64,000 bases of DNA from Klenkia soli (lineage in GTDB: Bacteria > Actinomycetota > Actinomycetes > Mycobacteriales > Geodermatophilaceae): assembly GCF_900103975.1 (NCBI RefSeq), contig NZ_FNIR01000008.1, positions 124,001-188,000 on the forward strand. The letters are read 5' to 3'. The translations under genes were made by a program, and so were the position numbers. Numbering within the stretch: the first letter of the stretch is position 1; every line of letters starts with the position of its first letter. Of this stretch, positions 58,912-64,000 are shown in pieces. The notes under the pieces are model-generated. The model saw only the letters and a program-made list of their open reading frames with translations, made no database searches and was not told where the DNA came from.

Positions 58912-61900
58912 ATGCGCACCTTCACGCTGCTGTCCACCTCCGACACCGACCTCCTGGCGGCGCGCTCCAGCGACTCCGACTGGCGGCTGGGCAACCCCTA
59001 CCGGGTCGGCGACCTGGTCGAGTTCGCGCGGGGCACCGACCTCGTGGTCGTCCGGATCCTGGGGTCCCGCCGCAAGTACGAGGACATGGTGGCGCCGCTG
59101 CTGGGCCTCGGCGTCCCGGTCGTCGTGCTGGGCGGTGAGCAGCTGCCCGACGCCGAGCTCATGGAGCTCTCGACGGTGCCGATGGGCGTGGCCACCGAGT
59201 CGCACGCCTACCTGGCGCAGGGCGGGCCGGACAACATCGTCCAGCTGCACCGCTTCCTGGCCGACACCGTGCTGCTGGACGGCGAGGGCTTCGACCGCCC
59301 CGCCGTCGCCCCCGACTGGGGTCTCCTGGAACGACCCACGCAGGCCACCGGGCCGCGGGTCGCCGTCCTGTACTACCGGGCGCACCACCTGGCCGGCAAC
59401 ACCGCGTTCGTGCACGCGCTGAGCGAGGCGATCGAGGCCGCCGGCGGCGTGCCCGTGCCGGTCTACTGCGCGTCGCTGCGGTCGGTGGCCCCGGAGATGA
59501 TCGACGTGCTGCGCACCGTCGACGCGATGGTCGTGACGGTGCTGGCGGCCGGCGGTTCCCGCCCGGCCACCGCGCAGGCCGGTGGGGACGACGGCGCCTG
59601 GGACGTCGGGGAGCTGGCGGAGCTGGACATCCCCGTCCTGCAGGGCCTGGTGCTCGGCACCCCGCGGGAGACCTGGGCGGCCAACGACGACGGGCTCTCC
59701 CCGCTGGACGTCGGCAACCAGGTCGCCATCCCCGAGTTCGACGGTCGGATCATCACCGTGCCGTTCTCGTTCAAGGAGGTCGACGACGAGGGCCTGACCT
59801 CCTACGTCGCCGACCTCGAGCGCTGTGCCCGGGTCGCCGGCATCGCCGTGGCGCACGCCCGGCTGCGGCACACCGCCCCCGCCGACCGCAAGATCGTGGT
59901 CATGCTGTCGGCCTACCCGACCAAGCACTCCCGCATCGGCAACGCGGTCGGCCTGGACACCCCGGCGTCGGTCGTCCGGCTGCTGGCCGCGATGGCCGGG
60001 CAGGGCTACGACATCGGCGCCTTCGACGGGCCCGGTTCGCTGCCCGGCGTGGCCGACCTGGACGGCGACGCCCTGGTGCACGCCCTGATCGAGGCCGGCG
60101 GCCAGGACCCCGACTGGCTCACCCAGGAGCAGCTGAGCGGCAACCCGGTGCGCATCCCGGCCGCCGACTACCGCGCGTTCTTCGACACCCTGCCGGCCGA
60201 GCTGACCGACCGGATGGTCGAGCACTGGGGCCCGCCGCCCGGCGAGCTGTTCGTCGACCCGACCGACGACTGCATCGTGTTCGCGGCACTGCGGGCCGGC
60301 AACACCGTGGTGATGGTGCAGCCCCCGCGCGGGTTCGGCGAGAACCCGATCGCGATCTACCACGACCCCGACCTGCCGCCCTCGCACCACTACCTGGCCG
60401 CCTACCACTGGCTGCGCTCGGAGTTCGGCGCGCACGCGGTGGTGCACGTGGGCAAGCACGGCAACCTGGAGTGGATGCCCGGCAAGACCGTCGGTCTGTC
60501 GGCGTCCTGCGCGCCCGACGCCGCGCTGGGCGACCTGCCGATGGTCTACCCGTTCCTGGTCAACGACCCCGGCGAGGGCTCGCAGGCCAAGCGCCGCGCG
60601 CACGCCGTCCTGGTCGACCACATGGTGCCGCCGATGGCCCGCGCCGACACCTACGGCGACATCGCGCGACTGGAGCAGCTGCTCGACGAGCACGCCAACA
60701 TCGCCGCGATGGACCCGCCGAAGCTGCCCGCCGTCCGGCAGCAGATCTGGACGCTGATCCAGGCCGCCAAGCTCGACCACGACCTCGGCCTGGACGACCG
60801 CCCGCACGACGCCGAGTTCGACGAGATGATCCTCAACGTCGACGGCTGGCTCTGCGCGATCAAGGACAGCCAGATCCGCGACGGCCTGCACGTGTTCGGC
60901 TCCCCGCCCGAGGGGGACGCCCGGGTCGGCCTGGTGCTGGCGATCCTGCGCGCCCGGCAGATCTGGGGCGGCTCGGTCGCCATGCCCGGTCTGCGCGAGG
61001 CGCTGGGCCTGGTCGAGGACGGCTCCGCCGGCCTGCACGAGACCGACGACGTCGAGGCCCGTGCGCTGGCCCTGGTCACCGGCATGGAGGAGGCCGGCTG
61101 GGTGTCCTCCGCCGTCGCCCCACTGGTCCTGGACGTGCTCGGCGAGCCGCACCCCGACGTCGAGCGGGTGCTGCACTTCGCCGTCGACGAGGTGGTGCCG
61201 CGGCTGGCCCGGACCACCGACGAGATCGACATGGCGCTGCACGCCCTCGACGGCGGCTACGTGCCGGCCGGGCCGTCGGGCTCGCCGCTGCGCGGGCTGG
61301 TCAACGTGCTGCCGACCGGGCGCAACTTCTACTCCGTCGACCCCCGCGCGGTGCCCTCGCGGCTGGCCTGGGAGACCGGGCAGGGCCTGGCCGAGTCCCT
61401 CCTGGAGCGGTACCGGACGGAGACGGGGGAGTACCCGCCGTCCGTCGGGCTGTCGGTCTGGGGCACGTCGGCCATGCGCACCAGCGGGGACGACGTCGCC
61501 CAGGTGCTCGCCCTGCTCGGCGTCCGGCCGGTCTGGGACGAGGCCTCCCGCCGGGTGACGAAGCTCGAGCCCGTCCCGCTGGCCGAGCTGGAGCGCCCGC
61601 GGATCGACGTCGTCGTGCGCATCTCCGGGTTCTTCCGGGACGCGTTCCCGCACGTCGTGACCATGCTGGACGACGCGGTGACCCTGGCCGCGGGCCTGGA
61701 CGAGGACCCGTCGGACAACTACGTGCGGGCCCACGTCGAGGCCGACGTCGCCGAGCACGGGGACCGCCGCCGGGCCACCACCCGGGTGTTCGGCTCGAAG
61801 CCCGGCGCCTACGGGGCCGGGCTGCTGTCGCTGATCGACAGCCGCGACTGGCGCACCGACGCCGACCTGGCCGAGGTCTACGCGGTGTGGGGCGGCTACG

Positions 61901-62526
61901 CCTACGGCCGGGACCTGGACGGCGTCGCGGCCCGCCCGGACATGGAGTCCTCCTACCGGCGGATCGCGGTCGCGGCCAAGAACATCGACACCCGCGAGCA
62001 CGACATCGCCGACTCCGACGACTACTTCCAGTACCACGGCGGCATGGTCGCCACGGTCCGCACGCTGACGGGTTCGTCGCCGAAGGCCTACATCGGCGAC
62101 TCCACCCGGCCCGAGCACGTGCGCACCCGCTCGCTGGTCGAGGAGACCTCCCGGGTGTTCCGCGCCCGGGTGGTCAACCCGAAGTGGATCGCCGCGATGC
62201 GCAGGCACGGCTACAAGGGCGCCTTCGAGATGGCCGCGACCGTCGACTACCTGTTCGGCTACGACGCCACCACCGGCGTGGTCGCCGACTGGATGTACGA
62301 GAAGCTGACCCAGAGCTACGTGCTGGACCCCGAGAACCGCGCGTTCCTGGAGGAGTCCAACCCGTGGGCGCTGCACGGCATCGCCGAGCGGCTGCTCGAG
62401 GCCGCCGACCGCAAGCTGTGGGCCGAGCCAGACCCCCAGCTGCTCGCCGAGCTGAAGCAGGCCTACCTGGAGACCGAGGGCGACCTCGAGGCCGGCCCCC
62501 GCACCCCCGCCGAGAGGACCCCGTGA
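58912..62526 (+). CDS. cobN: Cobaltochelatase subunit CobN
   Basis: CobN is the large subunit that inserts cobalt into hydrogenobyrinic acid a,c-diamide with help from an AAA+ motor. The 1204-residue length is normal. Family segments include VVVRILGSRRKYEDMV at the start, RKIVVMLSAYPTKHSRIGNA, the substrate site VGKHGNLEWMPGKTVGLS, and NYVRAHVEADVAEHG to KNIDTREHDIADSDDY in the C-terminal part. The ATG at 58912 has GGGGGAAGG seven bases upstream. Its transcript starts with a cobalamin riboswitch. The motor subunit is most likely the ChlID fusion at 13.1-15.2 kb, 44 kb away but under the same class of riboswitch. It overlaps the next gene by 4 bp. Confidence 0.96.
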   Translation: MRTFTLLSTSDTDLLAARSSDSDWRLGNPYRVGDLVEFARGTDLVVVRILGSRRKYEDMVAPLLGLGVPVVVLGGEQLPDAELMELSTVPMGVATESHAYLAQGGPDNIVQLHRFLADTVLLDGEGFDRPAVAPDWGLLERPTQATGPRVAVLYYRAHHLAGNTAFVHALSEAIEAAGGVPVPVYCASLRSVAPEMIDVLRTVDAMVVTVLAAGGSRPATAQAGGDDGAWDVGELAELDIPVLQGLVLGTPRETWAANDDGLSPLDVGNQVAIPEFDGRIITVPFSFKEVDDEGLTSYVADLERCARVAGIAVAHARLRHTAPADRKIVVMLSAYPTKHSRIGNAVGLDTPASVVRLLAAMAGQGYDIGAFDGPGSLPGVADLDGDALVHALIEAGGQDPDWLTQEQLSGNPVRIPAADYRAFFDTLPAELTDRMVEHWGPPPGELFVDPTDDCIVFAALRAGNTVVMVQPPRGFGENPIAIYHDPDLPPSHHYLAAYHWLRSEFGAHAVVHVGKHGNLEWMPGKTVGLSASCAPDAALGDLPMVYPFLVNDPGEGSQAKRRAHAVLVDHMVPPMARADTYGDIARLEQLLDEHANIAAMDPPKLPAVRQQIWTLIQAAKLDHDLGLDDRPHDAEFDEMILNVDGWLCAIKDSQIRDGLHVFGSPPEGDARVGLVLAILRARQIWGGSVAMPGLREALGLVEDGSAGLHETDDVEARALALVTGMEEAGWVSSAVAPLVLDVLGEPHPDVERVLHFAVDEVVPRLARTTDEIDMALHALDGGYVPAGPSGSPLRGLVNVLPTGRNFYSVDPRAVPSRLAWETGQGLAESLLERYRTETGEYPPSVGLSVWGTSAMRTSGDDVAQVLALLGVRPVWDEASRRVTKLEPVPLAELERPRIDVVVRISGFFRDAFPHVVTMLDDAVTLAAGLDEDPSDNYVRAHVEADVAEHGDRRRATTRVFGSKPGAYGAGLLSLIDSRDWRTDADLAEVYAVWGGYAYGRDLDGVAARPDMESSYRRIAVAAKNIDTREHDIADSDDYFQYHGGMVATVRTLTGSSPKAYIGDSTRPEHVRTRSLVEETSRVFRARVVNPKWIAAMRRHGYKGAFEMAATVDYLFGYDATTGVVADWMYEKLTQSYVLDPENRAFLEESNPWALHGIAERLLEAADRKLWAEPDPQLLAELKQAYLETEGDLEAGPRTPAERTP

Positions 62527-63050
62527 TCCGCCGCTCCACCCTGCTCGTCCTGCCCGTCGCGCTGCTGCTGAGCGCCTGCGGTTCCGGTGAGGGCGGGGAC
62601 GCCGCGGCGCAGCCGACCGCGACCTGCCAGAGCGCCGACCCCACCGCGCAGCCGCCGTCCTCGGTGTCCACCGACCTCGCCACCGAGCCCGAGGTGCCGG
62701 CCACCGACGCGTTGCCGCCGTGCGGGCTGGTGGTGGCCGACGTGGTCGTCGGCGACGGCGCCGTCGCGGAGGCGGGCTCGGCGGTCGAGGTCAAGTACGT
62801 GGGCGCGTTCTACGAGAGCGGCGAGGTGTTCGACGCGTCGTGGAACCGGGGCGCTGACGAGACCCTGCCTTTCACCGCCGGTGCCGGCCAGGTGATCGAG
62901 GGCTTCGACCAGGGTGTGCAGGGGATGGCCGTCGGCGGACGCCGGTACATCACCATCCCCAGCGACCTCGGCTACGGCGCGAACGGCCAGGGCCCCATCC
63001 CGGGCGGCGCCACCCTGGTCTTCGTCGTGGACCTGGTCTCCGTCAGCTGA
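62523..63050 (+). CDS. Lipoprotein FKBP-type peptidyl-prolyl isomerase
   Basis: The 175-residue protein has a lipoprotein signal with lipobox LLSAC (cysteine near residue 19), a Thr/Pro/Ala-rich spacer and one FKBP domain from about residue 70. The active-site segments VEVKYVGAFYESGEVFDASW, PFTAGAGQVIEGFDQGVQGM, RRYITIPSDLGYGANG and LVFVVDLVSV are all present, with Tyr, Phe, Asp, Val-Ile and Trp-position residues conserved except the pocket Trp. It would assist folding of exported proteins at the outer face of the membrane. The GTG overlaps the cobN stop (GTGA), so it is co-translated with cobN although no functional link is known. Confidence 0.9.
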   Translation: MIRRSTLLVLPVALLLSACGSGEGGDAAAQPTATCQSADPTAQPPSSVSTDLATEPEVPATDALPPCGLVVADVVVGDGAVAEAGSAVEVKYVGAFYESGEVFDASWNRGADETLPFTAGAGQVIEGFDQGVQGMAVGGRRYITIPSDLGYGANGQGPIPGGATLVFVVDLVSVS

Positions 63051-63060
63051 GGCCGGCGGG

Positions 63061-63128
63061 GTGTCCGCGGATCCCTGCGGGTGTCCGGCCATCACGATGA
63101 CCGGACACCCGCAGGAATTCGCTGACAC
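63061..63128. repeat. 68-bp dispersed palindromic element, copy 2
   Basis: Two 28-base arms (63061-63088 and 63101-63128) agree at 25 positions around a 12-base centre; outer ends GTGTC/GACAC, then GCGGATCCCTGCGGGTGTCC. It fills the gap between the convergent stops of the FKBP gene and the frameshifted gene at the right edge, so it may also act as a two-way terminator. The element at 16559-16626 is the second copy. Confidence 0.88.
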
Positions 63129-63137
63129 CCGGCTCGC

Positions 63138-64000
63138 TCAGGCCAGTTCGACCGCTACCCGGCCGTGTCCACGGCCCTCGCGTCGGTCGCGCCACCCCGC
63201 CAGGACCGCCTCGACGGCTTCGGCGTGCCCGGAGATGCCCAGCGTCCGGTCCCCGCCGTCAGAGCTGCCGAACGGGTGGTCGTGCGCACCTGGGCTCCCC
63301 GACGAGCACGCTGCGCACAGCATGCGCACGCTGGTGGTCCAGTTCTCGCCGGTCAGTCCGGCTCGGTCGAGATCCGACAGCAGCTCGTCCAGGTCGTCGT
63401 CGTGCGAGACGGTGAGGACCACGCTGCAGGTGGGCACCGAGGACCTCTCCCACAACTGGATCTCGTCGAAGACCGGCACATCGTGGCCGTCGAGCACCCG
63501 TGTGCCGTGGGGATCGCCGTCGTGGAGGACGACGTCGCCGAACCGGTGTCCGGATGTCGGCAGGGGGACGTTGCGGATCTGGATGCGCGCCGGATCGACC
63601 CGGATGCCCCAGACGACCTCCGTCCCACACCTGCCCGTCGAGGGTCAGCTCCGGCTCACCGATGAACCGTGGCTCCGGGTTGAGCCGCACCGGGCAGGGA
63701 CCGAGGTCGGCATCGACCGGGTCGTCGTCGGAGCCGTCGAGCTCGATGCCGAAGGCCCGCCAGGCCTTGCGGGCCGTCGGCCAGTCGCGCAACGCCGTCG
63801 CGGCGATGCCGAGGTTCCACGCCATCGGCTCGCCTTCGTGCTGGTCGGCGGGGATCCGCTCGAGACCGCGCACGCCGAGCTCGCGGGACGCCGTCCAGTC
63901 ACGGCGCCACTTCGCGTACATGGCCCGGTCGAACCAGAAGGCCGCGTCACCGGGCGTCCGGCGCAGCACCTCCACCGCCATCGCGTCCAGCCGGTCGGCG
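63138..64000 (-). pseudogene. TPR-like protein gene with an apparent one-base frameshift (5' end outside the window)
   Basis: Two minus-strand frames together read as one protein. The first, entering from the right edge, gives WFDRAMYAKWRRDWTASREL, PMAWNLGIAATALRDWPTAR and EPELTLDGQVWD, with TPR-like helices. It then runs into an arginine/proline-rich nonsense tail. The other frame continues sensibly from 63618-63624 as EVVWGIRVDPARIQIRNVPL, HRFGDVVLHDGDPHGTRVLD and SVVLTVSHDDDLDELLSDLD, to the stop at 63138. One extra G in GACGGAG (minus strand) explains it. Either the gene is broken or the base is a sequencing error. The family is unknown beyond the TPR-like start. Confidence 0.7.

Noticed and set aside
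57592-62376. Very long open frame on the minus strand opposite cobN and the RsbU-type gene (about 1,590 codons).
   Set aside because: It is a GC-bias shadow: the plus strand encodes unmistakable CobN and PP2C motifs, while this frame is all Gly/Arg/His/Val/Gln with no domain and crosses two genes and a riboswitch.

Overview
The window is about 74-75 percent G+C, gene-dense, and rich in GTG starts, 4-bp ATGA/GTGA gene overlaps and leaderless-looking promoters. Gene content (aerobic cobalamin pathway with a ChlID-type chelatase subunit, LAxTG surface protein, actinobacterial sortase, PDR-type reductase with P450, RsbU-type phosphatase) points to a soil or stone actinobacterium, most like the Geodermatophilaceae (Blastococcus/Modestobacter/Geodermatophilus). 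That placement is inference from style and content, not from a marker gene. No rRNA, tRNA, transposase, integrase, phage gene or CRISPR array was seen.

The backbone is a nearly complete aerobic (cobG-type) adenosylcobalamin pathway scattered over five blocks. Block 1 (4.3-8.4 kb, minus strand): response regulator, histidine kinase, cobT, cobA/cysG. Block 2 (9.7-15.3 kb, minus): cobalamin riboswitch, ChlID-like chelatase subunit, cobO, cobB, cobE, cobC, all overlapping. Block 3 (24-32 kb, minus): cbiB/cobD, then plsC-cobQ and two small genes, separated by a MocR regulator and a GGDEF-EAL protein. Block 4: def-cobL-cobM-cobK (32-35.2 kb, plus) and cobG-cobH-cobIJ (37.9-41.3 kb, minus). Block 5: a second cobalamin riboswitch and cobN (58.8-62.5 kb, plus). 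cobF, cobU/P, cobS and bluB are not in the window.

Between these lie: acs (partial) and an FhuF-like protein at the left edge; a secreted protein with an adjacent sortase (2.9-4.3 kb); dacA-like carboxypeptidase; a three-gene membrane-protein/winged-helix operon (15.4-16.5 kb); AbrB-type membrane protein, a PemK/MazF-like protein and small enzymes (16.7-20.8 kb); a three-lamin-tail surface protein with an LAQTG anchor (20.9-23.4 kb); PilZ and MFS genes (36-38 kb); a CYP199-like P450, PDR-type reductase and IclR regulator (44.4-47.3 kb) read after a membrane protein with a sigma-factor-like N-terminus; DUF2254 and PrmC-like genes; and a catabolic cluster of acyl-CoA dehydrogenase, XRE-TetR fusion regulator, cyclase-family hydrolase and acyl-CoA ligase (52-57 kb), followed by an RsbU-type PAS-GAF-PP2C phosphatase. 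The right edge holds a frameshifted TPR-like gene.

The most unusual signal is a set of long palindromic elements. Three lie in frame inside cobalamin genes: a 120-bp multi-hairpin element in the cobG interdomain linker, a 64-bp palindrome in the linker of the cobI-cobJ fusion, and an 85-bp palindrome encoding an N-terminal extension of cobE. A 68-bp imperfect palindrome also occurs twice between genes, near 16.6 kb and 63.1 kb, with no length difference between copies. The in-frame copies recall Rickettsia palindromic elements and could be an undescribed family of protein-tolerated palindromic repeats.
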